Assembly (NCBI GenBank): GCA_050291245.1
Contig: JBNKJP010000002.1
Coordinates: 27,468-91,467, forward strand
From: Thiodiazotropha sp050291245
GTDB lineage: Bacteria > Pseudomonadota > Gammaproteobacteria > Chromatiales > Chromatiaceae
DNA length: 64,000 nucleotides
Direction: 5' to 3'
Shown: positions 50,699 through 58,685 of the stretch, piece by piece
Layout: the number at the start of each line of letters is the position of its first letter
How positions within the stretch are numbered: position 1 is the stretch's first letter
Program-made: the position numbers and the translations under genes
Notes under the pieces: generated by a model
What the model was told of the DNA's origin: nothing
Database searches by the model: none
The model's input: the letters and a program-made list of their open reading frames with translations, nothing else

Positions 50699-52525
50699 TT
50701 ACTCCCCCGGATTTCGACTGGCCTTCTCCAGGCGATAGGCGAGTTGAGCGCGGGTCAACCCCAGCATTCTAGCCGCCGAGGCGAGATTGCCTTTGGTATG
50801 GGCCACGGCCTCTTCGATGATTTTTTGTTCCAATGCCTCCAAGGTCAGGCAAGGCCGGGTTTTATCATCGTTTTTCAGAAGTTCAAGATAGCAGAGGTCT
50901 TCTGAGTCCGTTTCCGCCTTGTCACCCTGTCCACCATGGGATTGAAGGGACAATCCTCCATGTTGATCCAGCGAATAGAGGGCGTCGAGTGCGACATCTT
51001 CATTGCGGAAGATGTGCGTCAGATCGATCAGCCCCATTTCTTCGGCCGCGATCACACCTCGTTCCACCAGGTTTTGCAGTTCCCGGATGTTGCCCGGGTA
51101 TTGATAACTGAGCAACACGCGGATCGCTCGTTGGGTAAACCCCTTGACCGTACGGCCATGGCGCTGACTGTATTGATAAAGGAAATAACTCAGGAGCAGG
51201 GGGATATCGTCGCGCCGTTCACGCAGCGGGGGTAGGTGGATGGGGTAGACATTGAGCCGGAAGTACAGGTCTTCGCGAAATTGACCGGCCTCCACTTCCT
51301 GGCGCAGATTGACATTGGTCGCAGCCACCAGTCGCACATCCACCTTGATCGGCTTGGTTCCGCCCACCCGTTCGATGATCCCCTGTTGCAGGGCGCGCAG
51401 CAGTTTGCCCTGGGAGACCAGGCTGAGGGTGCCGATCTCGTCGAGAAACAGGGTGCCGCCATCGGCGCGTTCGAATCGTCCCGGACGTGAGACGGTGGCG
51501 CCGGTGAAGGCTCCGCGTTCGACGCCGAAGAGTTCGGATTCCACCAGGGTGTCCGGGATCGCGGCGCAGTTGATGGAGATGAAGGGCTGCGCCTTTCGCG
51601 GGCTGATGTTGTGCAGCATCGCGGCGAACATCTCCTTGCCCACGCCCGACTCACCGGTGAACAGCACCGTCGCCCGAGTGGGGGCGACCCGTTGCAGCAT
51701 ATGGCAGGCGGTGTTGAATGCCGCGGAAATCCCAACCATGTTATGCATGTCCTCGGTTGGGAAAGGAGTATCGGGCAGTACCAGGAGCTGTTCATCTTCC
51801 GTGCTGGGCGGGGCCTGGTAGGTCCCGGTGCTGATAAAACCGTTCGCGTTGATGTAGTTCAGGTCCTGTTCTACATCCGGCCACTCTTCAGCGGGTTTCC
51901 CGATAATACGACAGGATTGGCATCCCGCGGCCCGGCATTCGGTTTCACGAAAGATGATCAGCTTACCAAGCAACGTGGTGACATAACCGGTGGCATATCC
52001 GGTAAGACTCCAGCAGGCACTGTCTTTGCCGAGGCCGAATGCGGCGACGTGCTCTTCGACCTCATGGGAGTTGTGCCAGAGAAACTCCCCCTGGTATTCA
52101 CCGGTTTCAACATCGAATTGCAGCTGCAAGGGCTCGACCTTAACCATGCCCTCAAGGGCGTGCAGGCGCGCACCGGCCAGAAGCATGGCGGTCAGGTCAG
52201 CGTCTCCCCACTTTTCTCTCACCATCTCGGCGTCACGCATGCCTGAGACGTAACCGGTGCGGGTCAGCAGTCCCCGGGTCTGCTCCAGACCCAGCATGGC
52301 GATGAGCTCCTTACGCAATACCCCCATGGAGGAGCTGCGCATCAGCAGCATCCGCTGGTCATTCAGCCAGATGCGTCCATCACCCGGAGAAAAGAAGATA
52401 TGTTCGGAAAGATCCTGAAGGGTAGGAGGGGATACATCCGGCTGTTTCGTTTCATCGGTGGAGAGCATTCCGCCCGTTACACGAGAGGCTTCGGCCAGGG
52501 ATATGCGTTTAGGTGGCATCGGCAT
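50699..52525 (-). CDS. Sigma-54-dependent activator, XylR/DmpR family (XylR_N-V4R-AAA+-Fis HTH)
   Basis: The protein has 608 residues from the ATG at 52525. The N-terminal XylR_N domain (~30-140) includes GRIWLNDQRMLLMRSSSMGVLRKELI and a G-Y-x-S-G-x-RDAE motif. The V4R domain (~140-210) has the Cys motif ECRAAGCQSCRIIGKP. The AAA+ domain (~265-500) has Walker A GESGVGKE, ERGAFTGA (sigma-54 contact) and DGGTLFLDEIG. The Fis-like helix-turn-helix at the end includes NLASAARMLGLTRAQLAYRL. XylR/DmpR proteins bind an aromatic effector in the N-terminal part and activate catabolic promoters. It is divergent from the aldehyde dehydrogenase gene, which has a -24/-12 promoter. Confidence 0.93.
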   Translation of the reverse strand: MPMPPKRISLAEASRVTGGMLSTDETKQPDVSPPTLQDLSEHIFFSPGDGRIWLNDQRMLLMRSSSMGVLRKELIAMLGLEQTRGLLTRTGYVSGMRDAEMVREKWGDADLTAMLLAGARLHALEGMVKVEPLQLQFDVETGEYQGEFLWHNSHEVEEHVAAFGLGKDSACWSLTGYATGYVTTLLGKLIIFRETECRAAGCQSCRIIGKPAEEWPDVEQDLNYINANGFISTGTYQAPPSTEDEQLLVLPDTPFPTEDMHNMVGISAAFNTACHMLQRVAPTRATVLFTGESGVGKEMFAAMLHNISPRKAQPFISINCAAIPDTLVESELFGVERGAFTGATVSRPGRFERADGGTLFLDEIGTLSLVSQGKLLRALQQGIIERVGGTKPIKVDVRLVAATNVNLRQEVEAGQFREDLYFRLNVYPIHLPPLRERRDDIPLLLSYFLYQYSQRHGRTVKGFTQRAIRVLLSYQYPGNIRELQNLVERGVIAAEEMGLIDLTHIFRNEDVALDALYSLDQHGGLSLQSHGGQGDKAETDSEDLCYLELLKNDDKTRPCLTLEALEQKIIEEAVAHTKGNLASAARMLGLTRAQLAYRLEKASRNPGE

Positions 52526-52539
52526 CAACCGGAAAGATG

Positions 52540-52592
52540 TTACGAAATGATGAAATCATAACAGAGATTTTCTTGGGCATTTTACGAAATGA
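52540..52592 (+). promoter_or_regulatory. Candidate upstream activating sites for the XylR-like protein
   Basis: TTACGAAATGA occurs twice in direct orientation, at 52540-52550 and 52582-52592. The spacing is 42 bases, about four helical turns. They lie about 140-190 bases before the -12 element, the usual distance for enhancer-binding proteins. The first copy overlaps the start region of the regulator gene itself, so autoregulation is possible. A separate palindrome TTGCGTCGCAA is at 52620-52630. Confidence 0.55.
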
Positions 52593-52718
52593 ATAAATAT
52601 TTTAAACAGTGGGATTTTGTTGCGTCGCAATAAATCTCAGACATTGCGGGACTTAAAATATCAAGAAAATTGATACTTATCACCATGTGCAGTGCAGCAT
52701 GCTGGGTTCTGGATGATG

Positions 52719-52736
52719 TTGGCACAGTGTGTGCTA
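52719..52736 (+). promoter_or_regulatory. Sigma-54 (-24/-12) promoter
   Basis: TTGGCACAGTGTGTGCTA has GG (52721-52722) and GC (52733-52734) with ten bases between, matching the invariant spacing of TGGCAC-N5-TTGC promoters. It lies 64 bases before the aldehyde dehydrogenase start, with the sigma-54 activator gene directly upstream and divergent. Confidence 0.8.
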
Positions 52737-52799
52737 CGTATTGACCAGCTCAATAATTAGCCCCAATAAACCAAATACTTATATAGCGGAGGACGCCGA

Positions 52800-54275
52800 A
52801 TGGTAGCGACTAGCAAGGCCCAACTACTCGATCCTAGCCAGTGGTCAGGAAATATATTCACCGGTAGCTGGACAGCGTGCGAAAGGGGTGCCTATCCCAT
52901 CAACGAACCGGCAACCGGTACGCCTTTGGCCGAGGGTGGGCTGGCCAGTGCCGACGATGTGAACCGAGCAGCGAAGCGTGCGCAAGCGGTCCAGCAGGCC
53001 TGGTACGACATGGCTCCCCGGGAGCGGGCGGCCCTGTTTCGGCGCGCCGCCGATATCCTGATGGAGAGCATGGATGAACTCGCCTCCTGGGTTTCACGGG
53101 AGACCGGTGCGATCCCCGCCAAAGGTCAGCTCGAGGTGCGCGAGGCCGCGGAGTTGTTGAATATCGCCGCCAGTATGTGCCTCGATACCCAAGGGGTGGT
53201 GTTGCCTTCCACCTCCGGTCGGCTCAGTTATGCCAAGCGCATTCCCCTGGGGGTGGTGGGTGTCATCTCGCCGTTCAATTTTCCCTTGATTCTCTCCATG
53301 CGAGCAGTGGCTCCGGCCTTGGCCGCGGGCAATACCGTGGTGCTCAAACCCGATCCCCAGACCCCCATCAGCGGGGGCTACATCATTGCCGCGGCACTCC
53401 ACGCAGCGGGCCTGCCCGAAGGGGCTCTCCAGGTCCTGCCCGGTGGTGCCGAGGCGGGTAATGCCCTGTGCAGCGCGCCGCAAATCGGCATGATCGCCTT
53501 CACCGGTTCAACCGCTACCGGGCGTTTGGTGGCTGAGACCGCGGGCAAGCATTTGAAAAAGGTCGCCTTGGAGCTGGGTGGTAAAAGTCCGCTCATCATC
53601 CTCGATGACGCCGATCCGGAAGTGGCGGCGAGCAACGCGGCCTGGGGCGCCTTTTTGCATCAGGGGCAGATCTGCATGGCCTCCGGACGCATCTTCGTGC
53701 ATGAAAAGATCGCCGATGAGTTTACCCGTTGTCTGGTGGAACACGCCGGGCGCCTGCCGGTGGGTAATCCGGCAACCGAAGAGGTCGCCATCGGTCCGCT
53801 GATCAACGAGGCGCAACGGGACAAGGTACACAGTATCGTCACCGAGAGCGTCGCGGCAGGGGCGAAACTCGAGATTGGCGGCGAGTTTGATCAGCTCTTC
53901 TACAAACCCACTGTGTTGTCGAACGTCAAGCCGGGCATGCGCGCCTTTTCCGAGGAGGTGTTCGGACCGGTGGCCAACGTGATCCGATTCAGCACTGACG
54001 AAGAGGTTATCGCCATGGCTAACGACACCGAATACGGCCTCTCTTCGGGCATCATCGCCCGGGACATCGCCCGGGCCCAAGCCATAGGCGATCGGCTCAA
54101 CTCCGGCATGTTGCACATCAACGACCAGACGGTGAATGACGAGTGCGTCAACCCCTTTGGCGGATGTGGCTGTTCGGGTAACGGCGGAAACATCGGTGGA
54201 CCGGCCAATTGGGAGAACTTTTCCCAGTTGCGTTGGATCACCGTGCAAGGCGCCGCACATCCCTATCCCTTCTGA
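52800..54275 (+). CDS. Aldehyde dehydrogenase, benzaldehyde dehydrogenase (XylC)-like
   Basis: The 491-residue protein has CGGAGGACG before the ATG. Signatures of the NAD(P)-aldehyde dehydrogenase family are VGVISPFNFPLILSMRAVAPALAAGNTVVLKPD, the FTGSTATG nucleotide motif, the general-base Glu in ALELGGKSPLIILDDAD, and the catalytic Cys in FLHQGQICMASGR. HQGQICMAS and the short C-terminus fit the benzaldehyde/salicylaldehyde group. It would oxidise an aromatic or other aldehyde to the acid. As the first gene after a sigma-54 promoter controlled by a XylR-like protein, it marks the operon as catabolic. Confidence 0.9.
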   Translation: MVATSKAQLLDPSQWSGNIFTGSWTACERGAYPINEPATGTPLAEGGLASADDVNRAAKRAQAVQQAWYDMAPRERAALFRRAADILMESMDELASWVSRETGAIPAKGQLEVREAAELLNIAASMCLDTQGVVLPSTSGRLSYAKRIPLGVVGVISPFNFPLILSMRAVAPALAAGNTVVLKPDPQTPISGGYIIAAALHAAGLPEGALQVLPGGAEAGNALCSAPQIGMIAFTGSTATGRLVAETAGKHLKKVALELGGKSPLIILDDADPEVAASNAAWGAFLHQGQICMASGRIFVHEKIADEFTRCLVEHAGRLPVGNPATEEVAIGPLINEAQRDKVHSIVTESVAAGAKLEIGGEFDQLFYKPTVLSNVKPGMRAFSEEVFGPVANVIRFSTDEEVIAMANDTEYGLSSGIIARDIARAQAIGDRLNSGMLHINDQTVNDECVNPFGGCGCSGNGGNIGGPANWENFSQLRWITVQGAAHPYPF

Positions 54276-54443
54276 GTATGCGAATTAGATGGGGCAGGAG
54301 GTGATTCTGAATCACCCAGTGGATGGGTGATGCTGCAAGCGTAACGGCAGACCAACGGACGATTACGTGCATCAGGATAAAGATAAGCGAGCGGTGCTTA
54401 CCAAAGGGGGTACCGCCGGACTTCAACCCAAATGGGAGGACGC

Positions 54444-56126
54444 ATGATAAAAAAACTACCGAGCCGCAGTATGCTCACGATGGCGGTATTACTAGCTTCA
54501 CCGGCGACCCACGCATTTAAGTTCGATACCGGGGATTCCGATTTTCGGGTGCGCTGGGACAATACCATTAAATACAGCACCATCTATCGCCTGGAAGATC
54601 CGGACGAGGATCAACTGGCGCGCTATGAGGGCAGCCCCGCCGGTGACGGTGACCGCAACTTCGACAAGGGTATCGCTTCCAACCGTATCGATCTGCTGAC
54701 CGAGTTCGATGTGGTTCATGGCGGTAATAAAGGGTTCCGAATCAGCGCTGCCGGGTGGTATGACACGGTCTACAACGGCAAAAACGATAACGATACCGGT
54801 CTGTCCCACAACACCAGCGTGGATTCCGACGAATTCAACTCCGAAACCGAAGAGGCTGTCGGCAAGGACATGGAACTGTTGGATGCCTTCGGCTTTTTCA
54901 AGACGGCTATTGCCGAGAAGCCTGTGGGTGTACGTTTGGGGCGGCATACGGTCATCTATGGTGAAACCCTGATGTCGGGCGCAAACGGTATCGCGGCGGC
55001 CCAGGGACCGGTAGACATCGTCAAGGCCGCGACGGTTCCGGGTGCGCAGATCAAAGAGTTCCTGCTGCCCACCAATCAGCTTTCACTCACCTTCCAGCCC
55101 GTGGATAACATCTCCCTGGGTGCCTATTACCAGTTCGAATGGGAAAAGTCGCACTTTTTCCCCGCCGGCAGTTTTCTCTCCCCCAACGATGTGGTGGGAC
55201 CGGGTGCTGAATCGTTTCTGGATACCCTGCCGGTGTATCGCACCGACGATATGGAGGCCAGGGACAGCGGACAATGGGGCACACAGCTGCGCTATCGGCC
55301 CGAGAGTGTCGATGTCGAGTTGGGTTTGTATGCGGCCAATTATCATGACAAGACGCCTTCGGCGATCTATGTCAATATCGGCGAGAATGATTTCCTGAGC
55401 GGAATCGGTTTGACCCCGCCCGACAATATCGCACCAGCCTCCTATACCCGGGTTTACCACGAAGACATCCGTACCTACGGCATCAGCGCCAGCACCGTAC
55501 TGTTTGATGACAATGTCTCCATCGAAGCATCCGTACGTGACAACATGCCGCTGACCGGGGGCATGTGTCATTCCAGTAATCCGGCGGGTTGTGGTTACTT
55601 TGTCAATACCACCACTCTGCTGGGTGGCCCTGCATATGACAACGAAGATCATCCCGGCTACGCGGTGGGTAAGACTCAGCACATGACCCTGGTGGATATC
55701 CATATCTTCCAGCCCAATCCCGTGCTCAGGGATGGTGGTTCGGTGGCGATCCAGTATGACTACCATCGGGTCGGCAGCGTGACCGATAACAAGTCGATGA
55801 TCGATACCACCACGACTCGTAGCGCCTCCTCGGTCACCCTGGCGTTCAATGCCGATTACTTTCAGGTGGCCGACGGTCTGGATCTCTCCTTTCCGGTGGT
55901 GTTGACCCGCAACCTGCATGGCCGTTCGCGGGTTTATGTGGGTTGGGTTGAAGATGGCGGTTCTCTCGATCTCGGTGTGAATTTCAAATACCGCAATAAC
56001 TGGAAGGGTGGACTGAACTACCACCATTTTATGGGTGACGAAGGAGCCAGCATCGGCGCCGGCAGTTTCGATCAGACCCAATATGATCGTGACTACGTCT
56101 CTTTCAACGTCTCAGCCAGCTTCTGA
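54444..56126 (+). CDS. DUF1302-family outer-membrane beta-barrel protein
   Basis: The protein has 560 residues from the ATG at 54444, with GGGAGGA just upstream. Residues 1-25 are a signal peptide (MLTMAVLLASPATHAFKF). The mature protein starts DTGDSDFRVRWDNTIKYST, the typical first strand of DUF1302, and consists of alternating polar/aromatic strands ending in FNVSASF with a terminal Phe, as in outer-membrane barrels. VGVRLGRHTVIYGE and GPVDIVKAATVPGAQIKE are conserved. It is nearly always next to a DUF1329 gene and an MMPL transporter, as here. A role in passing hydrophobic compounds across the outer membrane is inferred from that context. Confidence 0.9.
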   Translation: MIKKLPSRSMLTMAVLLASPATHAFKFDTGDSDFRVRWDNTIKYSTIYRLEDPDEDQLARYEGSPAGDGDRNFDKGIASNRIDLLTEFDVVHGGNKGFRISAAGWYDTVYNGKNDNDTGLSHNTSVDSDEFNSETEEAVGKDMELLDAFGFFKTAIAEKPVGVRLGRHTVIYGETLMSGANGIAAAQGPVDIVKAATVPGAQIKEFLLPTNQLSLTFQPVDNISLGAYYQFEWEKSHFFPAGSFLSPNDVVGPGAESFLDTLPVYRTDDMEARDSGQWGTQLRYRPESVDVELGLYAANYHDKTPSAIYVNIGENDFLSGIGLTPPDNIAPASYTRVYHEDIRTYGISASTVLFDDNVSIEASVRDNMPLTGGMCHSSNPAGCGYFVNTTTLLGGPAYDNEDHPGYAVGKTQHMTLVDIHIFQPNPVLRDGGSVAIQYDYHRVGSVTDNKSMIDTTTTRSASSVTLAFNADYFQVADGLDLSFPVVLTRNLHGRSRVYVGWVEDGGSLDLGVNFKYRNNWKGGLNYHHFMGDEGASIGAGSFDQTQYDRDYVSFNVSASF

Positions 56127-56151
56127 GCATTCAGGATAGACAGGTTAACTA

Positions 56152-57522
56152 ATGATGAAGAAAACTATGACTAATCGTATCGGGCTGCTCACGGCCGTAT
56201 TATTGACGCTGATGGCAGGTTCCACCCAGGCGGCGGTGAGTGCCGAGGAAGCGGCCAAGCTGAAAACCACGCTGACCCCCATGGGCGCTGAGCGTGCCGG
56301 AAATGCGGATGGCTCCATTCCCGCCTGGGACGGGGGCATGACTCAGGCTGCTCCCGGATATAAGTCCGGGGATCCGCGGCCGGATTATTTTCCGGATGAA
56401 AAACCACTCTACTCGATCTCCGCCGCGAATATGGATAAGTATGCGGACAAGCTGACCGATGGGGTCAAGGGTCTGATGAAAAAGTACCCGAAATTCCGTA
56501 TCGACGTCTACCCGACCCATCGCTCGGCGGCGGCGCCCCAATGGTTCTACGACAATACCTTCGAAAACGCCACCCGGGCGAAACTCAACGGTGACGGTTA
56601 TACCTTTGAAGGTGCCTATGGCGGTGTGCCTTTCCCTATCACCGATAACCCCCATGAGATGATTCTGAATCATCTGACGGCCTGGACAAGGGGCGAATCC
56701 TCCACCAGTCCGTCTCGCTGTTTCACGGTGACTCCGGATGGCAAGATGTCCCTGGTCAGTGATGGTATACAGAACCTGCAGTATCCCTACAACTATCATG
56801 ACGGTAGCCTCGAGAAATACAGCGGTTTGTACAATATCGGCCGTTATGTCCAGTCGGCGCCGGCTTCCAAGGCGGGTGAGTCGATCCTGGCCCATTTCCC
56901 CTCCGTGGAGGGCAAGCGAATCGGCCTGTGGCAGTACCTGGTGGGTCAGCGCCGTGTGCGTCGCGCCCCTTCGGTCTCCTATGACACCCCCGATTCGGTA
57001 ACTTCCGGCATGGGTTTCTTCGATGAGGCCTTCATGCAGTTCGGTCCCTGGGATCACCATGAGTACAAACTGGTGGGAAAACAGGAGATCTATGTGCCGT
57101 ACAACAATAACAAGGCCAATGCCGCGGAACCCGAGGCGCTGTTCACTCCGAACTTCATGAATCCGGATCTGGTGCGCTGGGAGTTGCACCGGGTATGGGT
57201 GATCGATGCCAGCCTGGCTCCGGGCAAACGCCATGTGGTGGCCAAGCGTCGCTTCTACCTCGACGAGGACACCTGGCAGATCCTGCTGACTGACGGTTGG
57301 GATGCCCAGGGCGATCTCTGGCGCATGGTCTACACCCTGACCGAACTCGCCCCCGATGTACCCTCTCTGGTGGGGAACATGGCCTGGGGTGTCTATAACC
57401 TGCAGACCGGTGGTTACTACCTCAATGCGGCAACCAATGGCACCACGCAGTTCAAGGTGGTGGATCGCAGACCCGAGTATTTCTTCTCTCCTGAGGAGTT
57501 GGCGAATCTCGGACTCCGATAA
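56152..57522 (+). CDS. DUF1329-family secreted protein (LolA/LppX-like fold expected)
   Basis: The 456-residue protein has a signal peptide at 1-25 (GLLTAVLLTLMAGSTQAAVS). The start of the mature part has AAKLKTTLTPMGAERAGNADGSIPAWDGG, the DUF1329 signature. FPITDNPHEMILNHLTAW, VGQRRVRRAPSVSYDTPD and RWELHRVWVIDA follow. It carries no lipobox Cys. The family pairs with DUF1302 and is thought to shuttle lipids or hydrophobic substrates in the periplasm. It lies 25 bases after the DUF1302 gene. Confidence 0.9.
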   Translation: MMKKTMTNRIGLLTAVLLTLMAGSTQAAVSAEEAAKLKTTLTPMGAERAGNADGSIPAWDGGMTQAAPGYKSGDPRPDYFPDEKPLYSISAANMDKYADKLTDGVKGLMKKYPKFRIDVYPTHRSAAAPQWFYDNTFENATRAKLNGDGYTFEGAYGGVPFPITDNPHEMILNHLTAWTRGESSTSPSRCFTVTPDGKMSLVSDGIQNLQYPYNYHDGSLEKYSGLYNIGRYVQSAPASKAGESILAHFPSVEGKRIGLWQYLVGQRRVRRAPSVSYDTPDSVTSGMGFFDEAFMQFGPWDHHEYKLVGKQEIYVPYNNNKANAAEPEALFTPNFMNPDLVRWELHRVWVIDASLAPGKRHVVAKRRFYLDEDTWQILLTDGWDAQGDLWRMVYTLTELAPDVPSLVGNMAWGVYNLQTGGYYLNAATNGTTQFKVVDRRPEYFFSPEELANLGLR

Positions 57523-57551
57523 GTCCGTTTTTTGGGTAGAAACTTAAGTCG

Positions 57552-57574
57552 AGGGGTGGTCGATGACCACCCCT
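57552..57574 (+). terminator. Perfect intercistronic hairpin
   Basis: AGGGGTGGTC, loop GAT, GACCACCCCT: a ten-base perfect stem followed by only TT and then GCAT. It lies between the DUF1329 and YCF48-like genes. The missing T-run suggests an attenuator or an mRNA-stabilising hairpin that separates expression of the barrel and periplasmic proteins from the downstream transporter, rather than full termination. Confidence 0.5.
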
Positions 57575-57593
57575 TTGCATCCCGACAAATAAT

Positions 57594-58667
57594 ATGATGA
57601 AACGATCCAATTTACATAAGCTTGTTGGCCTCTCCGGGCTTTTGATGGTGGCCGTCCAAGGTTGGGCTCAACCCGCGCCGCCGACACCGGAGGCATTGAA
57701 CAAGCCTGCTCTGCAGAGTGTCAAATCCGAGCGCTCAACACTGCTGAGTGTGGCCCGGGCCGGGACTCGCCTGGTCGCGGCGGGAGAGCGGGGCATCATT
57801 CTCACCTCCGATGACAACGGCAAAAGCTGGAAACAGGCGTCGGTACCCACCAGCGTCAATCTTACCGCCCTGTACTTCGTTGATGCTCAGCAGGGCTGGG
57901 CCGTGGGCCATATGGGAGTGGTGCTGCATACCGAGGATGGCGGATTGAGCTGGCACAAACAGCTCGACGGAGTCGAGGCGGCCCGACTGGCGGTGGAGGC
58001 GGTACGCGACAGTGGCAATGAACGCGCCATCAAGCAGGCCAACTACCTGGTCAGCGACGGTCCCGATAAACCCTTCTTCGACATCATGATGGATGCGCAA
58101 GGCCGGGGGTTTGCGATCGGCGCCTTCAACCTGATTTTTCACACCGAGGATGGGGGGGAACACTGGCGCTACTGGTCGCCCCGGTTGGAGAACCCCTATG
58201 GTCTGCATCTGTACGGCATTACCCGTCTGGGAGAGGACTACATTATCGCCGGCGAGCAGGGACTACTGCTGCGATCCCGTGATGGTGGAGAACACTTTGA
58301 ATCCCTTGAGACACCCTACGAGGGGAGCTGGTTCGGTGTACTCGCGACCCGCAAAGGCGCGCTTCTGGTCTATGGGTTGCGCGGTAATGCCTATGTCTCC
58401 CTGGATGGGGGCGAGAGCTGGCAACCCAGCGAAACCGGCAGCCAGGTGGGTGTTTCCGATGCTATTGAGCTGGAGGACGGGCGGGTTGTACTGGCCAATC
58501 AGGCCGGACAGCTTCTGGTCAGCACCGATAACGGCCAACATTTTCAACCCCTGGGTGGTCTGCCAGGCATGCCTTTTGCCGCATTGACCCAGGCCGGATC
58601 GGGACAGCTGGTAGTCGCCAGCCTGCGTGGACTGGGCCAAGTCCCGTCGTCCGTTCCCCGCCACTGA
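57594..58667 (+). CDS. YCF48-like BNR/Asp-box beta-propeller protein, periplasmic
   Basis: The 357-residue protein has a signal peptide at 1-24 ending VQGWAQPA. At least six Asp-box motifs of the S/T-x-D-x-G-x-x-W/F type are spaced about 40-60 residues apart: TSDDNGKSW, TEDGGLSW, TEDGGEHW, SRDGGEHF, SLDGGESW and STDNGQHF. They indicate a sialidase/YCF48-like propeller. YCF48 proper helps assemble photosystem II; homologues in DUF1302/DUF1329/MMPL clusters of heterotrophs must do something else, probably assembly or stability of the transporter. Confidence 0.9.
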   Translation: MMKRSNLHKLVGLSGLLMVAVQGWAQPAPPTPEALNKPALQSVKSERSTLLSVARAGTRLVAAGERGIILTSDDNGKSWKQASVPTSVNLTALYFVDAQQGWAVGHMGVVLHTEDGGLSWHKQLDGVEAARLAVEAVRDSGNERAIKQANYLVSDGPDKPFFDIMMDAQGRGFAIGAFNLIFHTEDGGEHWRYWSPRLENPYGLHLYGITRLGEDYIIAGEQGLLLRSRDGGEHFESLETPYEGSWFGVLATRKGALLVYGLRGNAYVSLDGGESWQPSETGSQVGVSDAIELEDGRVVLANQAGQLLVSTDNGQHFQPLGGLPGMPFAALTQAGSGQLVVASLRGLGQVPSSVPRH

Positions 58668-58685
58668 TTTTATTAGGAGAACTCT

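Noticed and set aside
52620..52630. TTGCGTCGCAA palindrome considered as the main binding site of the XylR-like activator
   Set aside because: It occurs once. The twin TTACGAAATGA sites with helical spacing fit enhancer sites better; the palindrome is kept only as a note.
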